Source: Nipponacmea schrenckii
Taxonomy: Eukaryota; Mollusca; Gastropoda; Lottiidae
Reading direction: 5' to 3'
Assembly: GCA_030562195.1 (NCBI GenBank)
Contig: JAUJPP010000005.1
Span: forward strand, 39,047,106 to 39,111,105
DNA length: 64,000 bases
Part shown: piece by piece, positions 37,575 to 50,100 of the stretch
Numbering within the stretch: position 1 is the stretch's first letter
Layout of the letters: each line of letters opens with the position of its first letter
Notes under the pieces: generated by a model
What the model saw: the letters and a program-made list of their open reading frames with translations, nothing else
Database searches by the model: none
What the model was told of the DNA's origin: nothing
Program-made: the position numbers and the translations under genes

Positions 37575-39090
37575 GTATTAGTATCAAAGTGCAAAAATAT
37601 ATCATCAGCATTCCAATCCAATAAAGTGTATTAGAATGCACCGAGTGAACTTAACACTCTTAGATATAGATAAAAACTTTATTCAAACATTCCATAAAAA
37701 CTAAAACTGACAATTTTCCATTTCAAACATCACATAAAGAATAATAAACTTCAATTAAAATTTCAATATTACACTTTCTCAAATCAATTTGGTTTCACAT
37801 ACAATGACATACCAAAAGAATTAAAATGCAAAAACTTGTTTAATGCCACAAAGAACTTTGAACAAAACAAAAGACAACAAACATGTAGATACTCAATTGA
37901 TATGTTAAAGTAACAATTCCACTTATTAATACATACATTCAAAAGTACAAACTATTTTAGGAATCGGAAATTTAGCAGATTTTGGTACCTTTGGAGCCTA
38001 GCTGCTAATTCTCTAGTTATTGATTTGTCATCTGCCCATTCAGAAGCTCCACATGACTATTTATTTTTTCACACAGTCCTCAATATATTTCCGGTCCATA
38101 GATTAAAATACTGCGATAGAGTAAAAAAGGATCTATTGTAAATGAACATTTACCATTAAGTTTCAAACCTGCGACAATTCTTTAGAATGTATTCAGAAAA
38201 TGCCTTTGAAGCAGATTCAATACTTACAAATTCATTTTGTCATTAAGTTGATCAAGAGAAAAACAAGCAGAAGGCGACAGAGAAAAATATTGACTTTACG
38301 GAGCTTCTGGTTTACTAACCTATTATTCCAGAATGTAATGAAGACGCACCAGTGGAAAATTCGAAGTGAATCTTATCTTATGATAACATGATTGGGAATA
38401 GGATTAGATTGCGATCAGAGGAAGTGATTAATCATTCCAAATGTATCGCTCAACTTTACAACTAATTCAAAATGCATTAACCACAAAAAATTGACGTTCA
38501 AAAAACATTCTGTATGGGATTTCTTTTTCACAAAAACCTAATCAAAACCCATAATCAAATATGTACACAATTTCTTTATCTTGAGCCTTCCAATTTGATT
38601 GATTTAGTTTATAAAAAGATCTTAGTTTAAAACACGGAGAAAAAGAATTTGAATTACGGAAAACAGAAGTATTCTGTGAGCAGCTGAATTAAATAGACTT
38701 AGTTACTATTCTACATGTTCTTATTATACATTCCATTGACCTGTAGTTCCAGTAGCTTCTATTTACCAGTCATGTCTTGTCATCAGATTCACATCCAGTA
38801 TTTTATTCCTGAAATAATGACTGACTTGACAATTTCTTTAAAATCTTGGGGGAGCCCTTCCCCTTTGATTAAAAATTTTTTAAAAAATCATCCTTAGTTT
38901 TTTTTTAACGGAGAAAAGGGTCTTTTGGGATTCCCCGGAAAACAAGAAGTAATACTTTTGAGCCACTGTTTTTTTTTTATAATTGTTATTCTATTGTGAG
39001 GAAGAAGATTTTAGCAGAAATGATAAGTAACATGAAAATGTAACTGTAAGATAAGCAAAAGATAGCTTGCCAGAGAAAACAGAATATTCC
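37575..39090. other. Noncoding, nothing recognised
   Basis: Short frames at 38200-38391 and 38715-38897 have no motif. No element ends were seen. Confidence 0.4.
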
Positions 39091-39094
39091 ATGT

Positions 39095-39910
39095 TTTTTC
39101 ATTTAATCCAGGGCAATAACTCATTAACCGAAATCTGGAATCGCACCATTTTTGAACTTGTCCGAGATTTATTTAGATGAATCACTACCAGTTTCATTCA
39201 AATGGAAAAAACTACAGCTTCATTGCATACACAAGTACATTTTAACGTTTTTTCATTTAATCAAGGGCCATAACTCATAAACCAACACCTGGAATCGTGC
39301 CATTTTCGAACTTGTCCGAGATATTATCAAGATGAATACACATACCAAGTTTCATTTAAATCGGATAAAAACTACAGCTTCTATTGCGTACACAAGTAAA
39401 TTTCAACATTTTCTCATTTAATCAAGGGCAATAACTCATAAACAGGCATCTGGCAAGACATTATCAAGATGAATACACATACCAAGTTTCATTCATATCG
39501 GATGAAAACTATAGCTTCTATTGCATACACAAGTACATTTTAACGTTTTTTCATTTAATCAAGGGCCATAACTCATAAACCAACACCTGGAATGGTGCCA
39601 TTTTCGAACTTGTCTGAGATATTATCAAGATGAATACACATACCAATTTTCAGTCAAATCAGATGAAAACACAAGTAAATTCTAACATTTTCTCATTTCA
39701 TCAAGGGCAATAACTCATAAACAGGCATCTGGCGAGACATTATCAAGATGAATACACATACCAAGTTTCATTCATATCGGATGAAAACTATAGCTTCTAA
39801 ACTCTGGCCTGTATCGCGTACATAAGTAATTTTTGACGGACGGACGGACCGACAGATGGACAGGGGTGATGGCAATATACGTCCTCATTTTCATGTGGGC
39901 GTATAAAAAT
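39095..39910 (+). repeat. Mollusc-type repeat block with five internal units
   Basis: Five units begin 'tttaatcaagggc(c/a)ataactc' near 39102, 39256, 39417, 39553 and 39696. Each continues with 'atcaagatgaatacacata' and 'ccaagtttcattcaaatcgg'. Units 1, 2 and 4 contain the 'gtgccattttcgaacttgtc' segment; units 3 and 5 lack it. The block ends in a GGAC-rich tract (about 39835-39860), 'ggtgatggcaatatacgtcc' and 'ttcatgtgggcgtataaaaa'. I recognise this sequence type as abundant in mollusc genomes; its transposon class is not clear from the sequence. The minus-strand frame reading '..HENEDVYCHHPCPSVG..' is an artefact of the repeat end. Confidence 0.8.
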
Positions 39911-39914
39911 GTTG

Positions 39915-41280
39915 TTTAAATACAAGGTTATCAAGGTGTTGCAATATGGTAAAGGGAACAGGGTTGCCAACAATAACCATAGAAAATCTCTACAGAGCAT
40001 AGCTCGACCAAACATAATGAACATAATGACTGTTAAAATAGTGCTTGAAACGATATTTCTAGTTTTACATTATCTATAATTCAGCTAAAGAGTATACTTA
40101 TTGAAGCCTTATCTACTTGATAAAACCCATGCCATTTACAGTAGAAATTAGTTAAATTGGCCATTATTTTCTATATTTCTTATCAGACAATTTGCCATAT
40201 TTTATATGTAAAAAATTTGTTTCAATTCACCGCACAAAAGGTTGGATATTATTTTTCAGGTTGAATCGTCTGTCGTTGGCAGACAAGAACTAATTCCTTA
40301 TTCATAGCTGATTAAAAATCTCAGAGAAAAATGCAAAAAACTACGGAGTAACGAAAATTATATTAATAAACTAGAAATATTGGCTAATAGAATGGTGTGA
40401 GGAAAACGTCATGGTAATAGAAGGTAATTGTTCAGACATGATGGTTATAGTCAACTCAAATAGCAAATTACACAATCAACATAGAAAATAGACGAATATC
40501 ATCGCATCAGGTCATATTTCTTCCTTTTTTATCCCAGACACGGTTTTACATCACAGTACGTCCTCCCATTAACCTTTTTTCAAATCTAAATCTTCAATAT
40601 TCATCATTTATCAGAGTCTTTCTAAACAATTTTTTAATATTTATTTCAAGAAATGACCATAATATAACTGGATTGGTAGATAATGGACATTATTTCAGAC
40701 CATTTCAAAACTACCTTCCTTCTCCTAGGAATCAAGGAAATCAGATTGGTCACACCGATCATGTCCGAACCACACCCCATTCATCATACTTGAAGCTGTG
40801 GTAATACAAATGAAGAAACTATGTCTTCATAGCTAAATATTGTCCAAGCAAAATTGGTTCTAGAATCTTTTTAGGAAATCAATGGAATCACTTGTTTTAG
40901 GCACATTGTTCTCATTCCCATGCCTATAAGAGTAGTGGGCATAGTGGTAACACTCTACTAGTAAAAAAAGTAAAAGAACCTGAACCTGAACAATATTTCT
41001 TTAAGAATAAGAATCAGAGTATTTTATATTCCAGAAATAAATGTAACATCTTCAACAATAAATCTTTCTCTAGCCATGTTATTAAAGGAATTATTTCTGT
41101 CTTAAAATTAACATAAACTTTTTGGGCAAAAAGAGCATATATTTATCAGTAGATAAATCTACTGCTATAACATAACAGCATCCTTAAAAAATCCGGAAAG
41201 TAAAAAAAATGAAAATGCAATTAATAATCAAAAAACGCTTAATAAATTGATTAAGATTTTTTCAATTATTACTTGTTTAC
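39915..41280. other. Noncoding, nothing recognised
   Basis: A slightly more complex patch lies at 40500-40860 with no recognisable exon. Confidence 0.4.
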
Positions 41281-41281
41281 C

Positions 41282-41395
41282 AGATTTTACAGGGATTCTG
41301 TTAATTTACTACAGGTAAGTTCATTGATGAATATATACTCATATTGACCATTCTTGAAAATTTAAATTTTATGTCTATTCTAAGATGCAGTATCA
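41282..41395 (+). repeat. Dispersed repeat family A, copy 2
   Basis: This matches 4990-5105 across 'cagattttacaggg', 'aggtaagttcattgatgaat', 'actcatattgaccattcttg' and the closing 'gcagtatcacctta'. Confidence 0.65.
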
Positions 41396-41904
41396 CCTTA
41401 GGTTTGAATCACATCTGAATATTGAGTGAAAACATCCTAGTCAATATGGAAACTCTGCCAGCTTCAAAAGCATTATTAAAAAGATAAAGTTTATAAGCAT
41501 GTAATACAGTACCTCCTACTGGTATGACAAGAGAAAACTACAGCCAGTGTATCAATGTCTCACCAAGGATCAGAAGATAGAATATTGATCATAATGAGTA
41601 ATAGGTTCAAATAACATGTCAATGTGGAAAGAAAACCACTATTACAACCTAAATCACTAATTCAATTACTAAGATCAAATTGTGAGAAAAGTTAATTAAC
41701 CATTTCAACCTTATTTCTGCTCTCTAGATAATTTCTCCTTAATTCATTAGAGAACCCTTCCTTTACTGTTATACTAGACAGATGGTTAGATAGAAAACCT
41801 TAAACTTGGTCATTGTACCATATGTTCCTACTCCATGCAAGAATAATGGTCAAAAAACCACAGTGTTTAGTGCCGGTAGTAGACCTTTCCGATATCCTGT
41901 CTTC

Positions 41905-42060
41905 TATAACCAAACCAACACCACAGAATCATTCAATTGAATCCATCCACCAACAAATATAACTATCAATAACTTCCTGTGCAGAAGAGTAGGATGTAAA
42001 ACTTCTTTCATTTTTTCATTTCAATACTGGGTAACTACCTAGTTTGTGATATCAGCATCT
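41905..42060 (+). repeat. Inverted-pair element, left copy (with SINE tail inside)
   Basis: 'caccacagaatcattcaatt', 'ccatccaccaacaaatataa' and 'ctacctagtttgtgatatc' occur in order. The same order is found in reverse complement at 44230-44345. A SINE tail fragment ('gcagaagagtaggatgtaaa' and 'tttcatttttt', about 41978-42022) sits between the second and third blocks only in this copy. Confidence 0.6.
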
Positions 42061-42215
42061 GCTGGAAGCAAACGTTACGATTCCAACAAACCTTGTTATG
42101 TAGCATCACTGGAAAAACTAACTTTACACGACAGCTACCTTGTTTGTGATATCAGCATCCACTGGAAGGCAACATTAACTTGTCATATATCAACCTACCT
42201 GCCCAGTATACCTAG
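42040..42215 (+). repeat. Two copies of the GTTTGTGATATCAGCATC core
   Basis: The core starts near 42042 and again near 42142, each followed by '(t/c)c..ctggaagcaa' and 'acgtta/acatta'. The same core makes up the tandem array at 62322-62610 and occurs once in reverse at about 44233-44255. A 66-codon open frame here is an artefact. Confidence 0.7.
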
Positions 42216-43154
42216 AGAAATGTTGCAACCAAGTTGCATGACATAATATTATCATCAATGTTGTATTGCTTCAATACAATTTCAATGGATCAGTGATGTT
42301 GTTAAATTCAAACAGAGTAAAAGAATAAAATAAAACATTGTATTCTAATTTTTTCCTTATTGCACACTGCATGGTTTTAAAGTATTTAAATGGGTTCATA
42401 TACATCCTATAAAATAAAAGTCACATTCATTGTAAATTGATTTTTCTGAACCCTAACATAAAATGAAATTAAAGTTTCTAGACACACACAAATTAAGTTC
42501 AAAGTAAAGACTTAATAAATATTTTAATGCTTTCATTATCATATAAATTGCTGAATCAATTTGTAATGTGATCATGTAAGAAATGCAGTCAAGATGTCTC
42601 AAATCTTTTCCCTTTGTTTCTTCCTTAACCTTCATCTATCAGTTGGAAATATTTAGTTATGAAGCTATTCTACACTTCCTTTTAAACTATAGATGATATT
42701 TTTATTGCATCATAATCCACTTCATAAAATAATTTATTTTCTTGAAAAAAAATATTTTGCATTTGATGATTCATCAATTTTTTTTTTGTCTTGTCAGGTA
42801 AAAATACAGAGAGAAGTATGTATTTACATTTTATAAGAGCAAGAAGCAATTTATCATATCTTTCGCAATTTTCTGTAACGGAATATAATTACAGGATTTC
42901 CAGGTGGAAAATTTCCTGATAACCTACATCAATCTGAAGTGGTTTCATTCAAACCATACTTACATCTGTTGTTAACGATTCCTTAACAGTTTGGAACTGG
43001 AGAAAAGGTATTCTTATGCTGCAAGTTTTCATTTTTCACACAATAATCCTTTGCTAGTCTCAAAAAGAAATCACTGGAGATAAGAGTAGGATGTACTCAG
43101 CCTTTTTCACCAAAATATAGTAATAATAAATATAACAAAGCTAGAATTAAAAGC

Positions 43155-43225
43155 GATTTTAGTGATTGTCATATCAGATGACTGGAACACTTAAATCATC
43201 TTAAGTTTTGAGATTATGGCCCCTG
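43155..43225 (+). repeat. Dispersed repeat family B, copy 2
   Basis: 'atcagatgactggaacac' and 'aaatcatcttaagttttgag' match 5760-5805. The flanks ('agtaggatgtactcagcc' near 43085, 'attgtgcacaataatgcttt' near 43295) contain further SINE-like scraps. Confidence 0.6.
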
Positions 43226-43716
43226 AAGTTATATTATGATACTAGTAATAATACCTAAAAGAGCAAAAAAAGATATGCTCCAAAATTTCATCATTGTGCA
43301 CAATAATGCTTTGTTTGTCTCAAACAGCCAAATCTCAAGCAGAATAGGAGGTTATGATATAATGATATATATCGTGTTTCAAAATATAAATGTTTAAATG
43401 TTAATTTATCTGATCAAGATGTGTCAGAAATGAGATAAAATCATAATCTACAGTGATACCATGATATCATCAAGTTAGGTTAACAGATAAAACCTGCATT
43501 TCCAGATTGAAGACCTGTAGCTATGACAATAGCCTGTAGCTAATCATATCATGTCTAATAGCATGTTGTTAAATAATTACAGGTTGTATCATACAATATT
43601 ATAACAGTTCAACATGTAATATACTACAGACAATACTTATTTATAATTATTAAACAATATTGGTAACAAATAATTTGACATGCAAGATTAACCTGAATTA
43701 TATCGCCAATAAATAA

Positions 43717-43740
43717 ATTATTATTATTATTATTATTATA
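43717..43740 (+). repeat. (ATT)n microsatellite
   Basis: About eight perfect ATT/TTA units. Confidence 0.9.
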
Positions 43741-44229
43741 ATATTACCTGCAGTGTCTCTTTAAATCAAATACTAACAAATATTTTATTTTACAGGGGCA
43801 AGAATAAGGACATGTTTTTGGAAAACATCCAAGGTCTCCATTAATATTCTGATGTAAAATTTCAGAATACATGCTTTAGATAAACTATGCAACTTATTAG
43901 ATAAAAAGGGTACAGTCTTCTGGTGAAAGGTAAAACTGAGTTGTATGTTATAGTAAGCTAAACCAGTGGAAGTGTACTATTTAATCTAGTCTTTAGGTGT
44001 GTTCATGACCAGTCTTTAACACGAATCTTACATTGAAATTGTTGCTTTAGAGAGTTACAAAAGTATGATGAATTTTCCTGTCAACTGGACAGATGAGTAG
44101 GCATTAACAAGTCATTTGCATTTCTGTAAAAAGCTAGGCGTGATTGATAATAATCAGCATCATAAGTTCAAACATTGAGTTTGAAATACGTATTTAGGTG
44201 GTGGATGACATGTTTTACTTTCCCTTTCA

Positions 44230-44345
44230 TTGAATGCTGATATCACAAACTAGGTAGGTATTTGTACTTGGTAGTTATAGTAGTTGGTGAATGGATTGGT
44301 TCAATGTGGATGATTCTGTGTTGTTAGTTTGGTAGTTGGTAAAAG
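44230..44345 (-). repeat. Inverted-pair element, right copy
   Basis: The reverse complement runs 'aacaacacagaatcatccac', 'caatccattcaccaactact', 'ctacctagtttgtgatatca'. This is the same order as the left copy at 41905-42060, about 2.3 kb away in the opposite orientation. Confidence 0.6.
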
Positions 44346-44349
44346 AGAA

Positions 44350-46085
44350 TTCACTTTTCACATAGGCTTGTACAGAAATCCTCCCTCTCCTAGCAGCCTG
44401 TCTACTAAAATAATGAAGCTAGCCACATGCAGTGAGCTAAGTCTTCTGGTATCCCCTGTAGCATACAAGCTTTGCCCAATTAAGTGGTTAAAGCTCTTTG
44501 TTAGTTGACAATGGGGCAAACAAACTGGAAAATCTGAGGATAATTACTTGTTCAATGGAGCAACAAATCAGGCTGCTAGTACTGATGCAACAAGTGAATA
44601 TTCCTTTAGATTGTATCTTTAATATTGACTCTGTTCTTTGAACAACCCATTTATCAATTTTCGTATTCACCAGAAATGTTACAAAAAAGGTCGAAACTTG
44701 AATAAAAATATGCCTTAATTCCTGAGTGACCTTACCTCAATAAAATCACAGTACACGTTCAAGTTATTCTTCAACACTTCTGCTAGGTCTTGCATAATGT
44801 ACAGTAATGAAAGTTATATAGCACCTCATTACAAAGATGTATTCTCTACTTCCATTAGCAACTTCACACTCTGATGTCTGTCCCTTTGACCATTGTCTTT
44901 TGTTCCACTAATACGAATAGAATAAGTGATTGACATGTTGGTTTAGATTTCATTTCTGACCATCTGTGATAACCCTGGCCTGTCCAAACATCACTGTTCC
45001 AATCAATCGGACAACCACAAATTAACAGACGTCATTTTTTATCCTTTTTTTTATTGGTGATCAGAGAATCATTAGAAAATGTCAAATTTGAGTCATTTCA
45101 TGCCAAGAAACTGTCATTTCATTTCAGCAGTAATTTTACAAAATTAAAGGGATTCTTCTTCTGAAAATCAATAAAATACCTAAGGCTGTTGATTTATCCC
45201 CATAGCTTTAAAGCTCTGAATTGCCAAAAGATAGAATAAACAAAAATGCATTGATTTAAGACGAAAAGTGTTATACATGCACACTTAATTATTTCTTCGG
45301 AATATGGACAAAAAAAAGTTTCCAGGTTTGGTAATTTAAGTTGTAAGCTTGGGTCAAATTGTTAACCAAATAATGGAGCGAATAAAGCACAGTATATGAC
45401 TGTTTTAAATCAATTACCATAGTCCATTTTAAGGAATTTTGATTCCAACAGCGAATGATGACTTTGTCTCAAATGAATACTTTCTAATATAAAAACTCAT
45501 TTATTTTAGCTTTTAGTTGTCTGAAGAATAAATTAGTAATAGCATGATGAAACTGCTTAGTTGATACACCTCATCCATAATGTATCACACAGTACATTAA
45601 ATGAGTAAGAATTCATCTGTCACCAAGATTGGAAGATACATATCAGATACATTTCATTACAAACTGAAATGACATCATTTTACACTTAACCTAATGATAA
45701 AACAATCCCAGTGTGAATCATGATATCAGTTTAAATTCTTTTATATATAATACCATTACAATATACCATTATAATAATAACATCCAACCAGTTTTTATAA
45801 CATTGCAATCAAAATACCAGGCCTCTTCATTTTACATTGATAGTTTCAACCTTTAATACTGGGTATTTATTACAATCCATTGTTTCCATAGTTTACAATG
45901 ATTTTTTCTCTTACAGAAAATTATGATCTTATTGTTTGCTTTACAAGTTCTTTGATGTTTGTATCTCTGAAGTTAAACTATAGTCATTTTCAGAATTCTT
46001 GCGAGCAGATAACAGTGAGGTCTAAATCAATCTGAAAAACTGCAGGGGAGAAAATTACTGATGATATGATATAAAAGTGATGACA
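44350..46085. other. Noncoding, nothing recognised
   Basis: No exon was seen. A minus-strand AATAAA at 45872-45867 could serve as polyadenylation signal for the candidate exon ending at 46089. Confidence 0.35.
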
Positions 46086-46088
46086 ATC

Positions 46089-46298
46089 TCAACATTTAAG
46101 GTGCTTAATTGAATTGTAGAGGAACTGGAAGTCATAATTTGATTTTTTGTAAAGTGATATGTATAGCTGAAGATGAGCTTTACAAGCTGTGAGAGCACTT
46201 TTTGAGTCATCTATGTCTCTTATCAAAGATGAAAGGTAGCCAGGTTCTGTAAATACATGTATATTTTTTGTATTTGTGTTGACCATCTTGACCTTCAA
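46089..46298 (-). CDS. Unrecognised ORF, candidate terminal exon
   Basis: The frame is open from a possible acceptor 'atctttag|TTGAAG' (46298) or from a second one, 'atttacag|AACCTGG' (46246, phase 1), to a TGA. The peptide is hydrophilic and protein-like (EPGYLSSLIRDIDDSKSAL, then KAHLQLYISLYKKSNYDFQF, ending KHLKC). It is predicted to be largely helical. I do not recognise the family. There is no ATG in good context at its start, so it would be a last exon. It lies 0.6 kb downstream, on the same strand, of another candidate (46901-47093), but that one also ends in a stop, so the two do not join simply. Confidence 0.3.
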   Translation of the reverse strand: MKVKMVNTNTKNIHVFTEPGYLSSLIRDIDDSKSALTACKAHLQLYISLYKKSNYDFQFLYNSIKHLKC

Positions 46299-46589
46299 CT
46301 AAAGATATTTTTACAATTTTAGGAATGTATAGCTTGAAATTCTCAAAACTTGTTCATCATTAAAACAAGCAGGTTCTTGTGTATAGCATACCAAACATAT
46401 ATTAATGTTAACTTTTATAATTCAATGATTTATTGCAAAAACATTAATATGTATTGTCAAAATTTCAAAAATGTCAAGTGAACTATGCATCAAGTGATTT
46501 TGAAGTCCATGACTCTATTAGGTTACATACATAATTTATAATTTATTTTAATAGTTCTAATTGATAAGTGTATTGATGACACAATAAAC

Positions 46590-46775
46590 CAAGGCCCTGT
46601 ATGCTACAGACTGAGCACGTTATAATTCCCTCAACATTTGGAAATTGCAAAAATAGGAAGCTTAAATTGCTATCCTGGCACAATTCCTTCATTCCTCCTT
46701 GCATGGCATTGTCTGTCTTTATTAGCCATTAAGGTGCAAAAATAGAACGTTAAACATCATTTCATTAAACTTTAA
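46590..46775 (+). mobile_element. SINE, 5'-truncated copy
   Basis: 'aaggccctgtatgctacaga', 'ccttgcatggcattgtctg', 'tctttattagcc', 'aaggtgcaaaaatagaacg' and 'ttaaacatcatttcatt' follow the body and tail order of the SINE at 3340-3520. The tRNA head is absent. Confidence 0.7.
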
Positions 46776-46900
46776 CTGTGTCAAGGTGCTCTATGAATAT
46801 CAATCATTAAGAAATTGATGCAGAATTAACACCAATGATATCTGTTATTAATGGTGTGGTTTTATGTTAAAAACTTAAACAACTCCACCTTATTTTTTAC

Positions 46901-47093
46901 CTAACAAATCTCTTTAGTTGTCAACTTGGCCAGTGCTTTTACGTAGGTGTTTATAGGAACTTCTTTACTCTTAATACCCACTATTTCTAGATTAGTTTTT
47001 AGTTGATTAATCATCTCACTTTGTCTCTGGTTGGACTGCCTCCGAGTTGACATATCCCAGAGTTGACTGGTTTTTATCACAAACCAAGTAATT
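46901..47093 (-). CDS. Unrecognised ORF, candidate exon
   Basis: It is bounded on the minus strand by 'cttatttaccag|AATTAC' and 'TTAG|GTAAAA'. Only one of the three frames is open (ITWFVIKTSQLWDMSTRRQS, then QRQSEMINQLKTNLEIVGIK, SKEVPINTYVKALAKLTTKE). Its composition is clearly more protein-like than the surrounding frames. However, the frame closes with TAG on the last three bases before the donor-like site, so it is either a last exon (donor incidental) or not a gene. A frame continues upstream to 47140 through the acceptor. No family is recognised. Confidence 0.3.
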
Positions 47094-47149
47094 CTGGTAA
47101 ATAAGAAACCTCCAAAAACTCTCACATGTCCAAATATCATTCAATAAGT

Positions 47150-50100
47150 ACTGGTTGGTGTTAACAAGAAATTAATTTCAGAATTTACACTTACTACTCA
47201 AAGATTACAGTAAAGTTTGCCATACTGGTCAACTGGAAACCGCGAACATAGAACTGTTGAAAATTTAAAAATGATAAGAATGACTTAACTACCATCAATA
47301 ATAATAAATAATAGTATAATATATTACCTTGTCACAGTTCAAATTGATGTTCATATTATCATATCCAAATTATAAATGGTACAAATTATCCAAAACAAAT
47401 ACATATTCAGTTTATGGCATACAGGATTTCTTTAAATTCACTTAAAACATTACAATGTTGATAAAACAGAGATTTATTTTCAGTCCATCTGCTTTCAAAT
47501 CTAAAATTTAAACTGTCATTCAAATGGCCCTTTATATCCTCTAAGCTATATCTAAACTATTGCTCTTCAAGCCTCATCAATATTACAATCTAGCTTACAA
47601 ATTGGTGACATAAGGACTTCACATTTGTACAGTAACAGCCAGGTGGTGAATTAATAAGGACAATGAGCCACTTGAAATTACTATAAAAACATTTCAAATT
47701 GTTCATTTATGGCGGGCTCCAGTTTCAATTTCTATGGATATTTGTTATTCAATAAAATTTAATACAGTCCCAGTGTTATCATTAGTATAATATTATTGGA
47801 GATATTTCTAATTCACATAATAATAATGATTGATTCTCACAGGTTTAAAATAAATACCTGCATACCACAACTGATTTTTGCTTTCAGTAATATCTGAATT
47901 GTAAGCTAAATAATAATGTCACAGTTATATATTTTTCACTTCTACAATAATTGTATTATAAGCTGAATGATTAGGTTTCAAATATAGACATGATCCCAAT
48001 ATATCAAAAATCACCATCAAAGAAGTATAAAAGGGCACCTGGCTTATATTCTTATTAGTAATAATTGATAGATCTATATGATAATAAATACTTGTCAATT
48101 AGACTAAAGAAACATAGCTGACAGGTAAAGTGATGTTGGGTGTGTATTAGACAATAATCAGACTACAGACAGAATATTAGATAATTAACAACAGATCTGA
48201 TATAAATTACATATTTCTTTATTAGATAATAGTAGTAGATATTTCTGTACCTGATGCCCTCGCTCTCACTATTTACTTTCAAAGCATCCATTATTTGTCT
48301 AGTTTAAGATTCCACTTATTTTTTAAAAAATCAATAAATTTTTAATAATAACATTTTTAAATGTAAATAGAGAGTTAAAAAGACCTACAGCAATGGATGA
48401 CACTATATCAATTGCTAAATAGCACTTAACTGCAGATAAAGCAAATTTATCTGCAGACATGCACATATAAAAAGGTACATTCAAATTACACTTAAACTAG
48501 ACAGTTTCCCATTTCCCTGAGGAAATGTCAACATATTTAACAGTGTAGTATATAGGAGAAGCTTTCATTGGCAAAAACGGTTCATTTTCCAGATTGGATA
48601 ATGAACCTTTGACCTGTGTTACATCTCGTGCATGCCGGGCAGACACAGACAGTGCAAAATTGAAAAAGGAATGAGTTAATGCAGCTTTCCAAATTTACCT
48701 CACTGCACATACCGCTAACATGACATCAACCATCTTTGATAGCAAAAAAAGGAGCAGAAGTTAAGAGGATTTCATGATGTAAATAAAATGGTGGAATCTG
48801 TCGGATCTATATCAAGATGCACAAGTTTACAAAAACAATTTGTCAAAAACAGAAAGTACAAGAGTAGGTAGTAATCTCTTTTATCCAAAAAACATAATCT
48901 CAATACTTAGAAACCTGAAAAGTTCTGGTGTTATTTGTACAAAAAAATAAATATTTTGCAATATATGGGATTCAAGACATAATTATCAAAAAAAAAACTG
49001 GAAATCTCTCAGTGTACAGGATCAACAAGTATGAAAATCTGCATGAAAATCTAACAGAAGCCTTCCAAAGCACAAGAAGGATATTATCAATATTTTTCTT
49101 AAGCAAGTTATTTCTTCTATTCAATATGAACAACGACCTAGCCTAGGGGCCTACAGAGACATTGACTGATCAAAATATTCAAAGCTTGTTGACATTTAAT
49201 TAAAACATTATCTTCAACTTTGATCTAGGACTAGTGATGCTTCTTGGCCTATATTTGTAAGTCTTCTGTTTTGTGGATTATTTCATATGAGGTGCATGTT
49301 CATTACTGCACTTCTTCACTTTCGTACTTCTTTATGATATAAATAGATATAATCCACTATTCTATTTACAACTATTCACATGAGACTTGTTTTTGTTTCT
49401 GAATCCAATTTTGTATAAACATCTTTAATCATTATTGCAATTCCTTAAAAATAAATCTTGTTTTAATCAAGACAACTATCTGTGCAAGGTTTGTATGAAA
49501 AAGAAAGAAAGAAATAACTATATTTTACAAGGATTACAACTTAGGTTCACAGTTTAGGAACCAGTTGGTCCTTGGCCAAACCTCTTGGCATTGATCTCTC
49601 CGGATTATCCATACCCATTTACAGCTGGGTGGACTAGAATTATGAGTGAAGATGAATTATTCAAGGTCAACAGACTTTCAAATGCTGATCTGGATTGGAA
49701 CCCACAACTGCCATTAATTTGATATAACAAATAAAATGACATCATGTTAAACTCTAACTATGCTGTTGAACCCTACATGAACATTTGTATGTGCTATTTT
49801 GTCTTCGATATTTTCATACGAAATGTTTAGATTGCCAGGTTTATTTAGACACACACCAATGACTGGTAAAACAAGTCAATGAACAACAGGCTGTATCAAT
49901 GCTGTCATTCTGGTCTGTTAATATATCTAATATATAAATAGAGAACTATAGAACTTGCAATCAGTTTAAATCATACATTCAATCAATATATCAGATAATA
50001 TTGAATATTTAATAAACGATAAAATTACCTTATAAGGACTTGTGGCCCTAACACTGAGGCACCTTATACATCCCTTATATTTAAACATTAACCTAACCCT

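Noticed and set aside
39797..40024. Minus-strand ORF with Cys/Pro-rich peptide
   Set aside because: It is the translation of the GGAC-rich end of the mollusc-type repeat.
48699..48733. Tiny minus-strand ATG exon (MVDVMLAVCAV) before AG|GTAAAT
   Set aside because: Only 35 bases long with no other support; likely chance.
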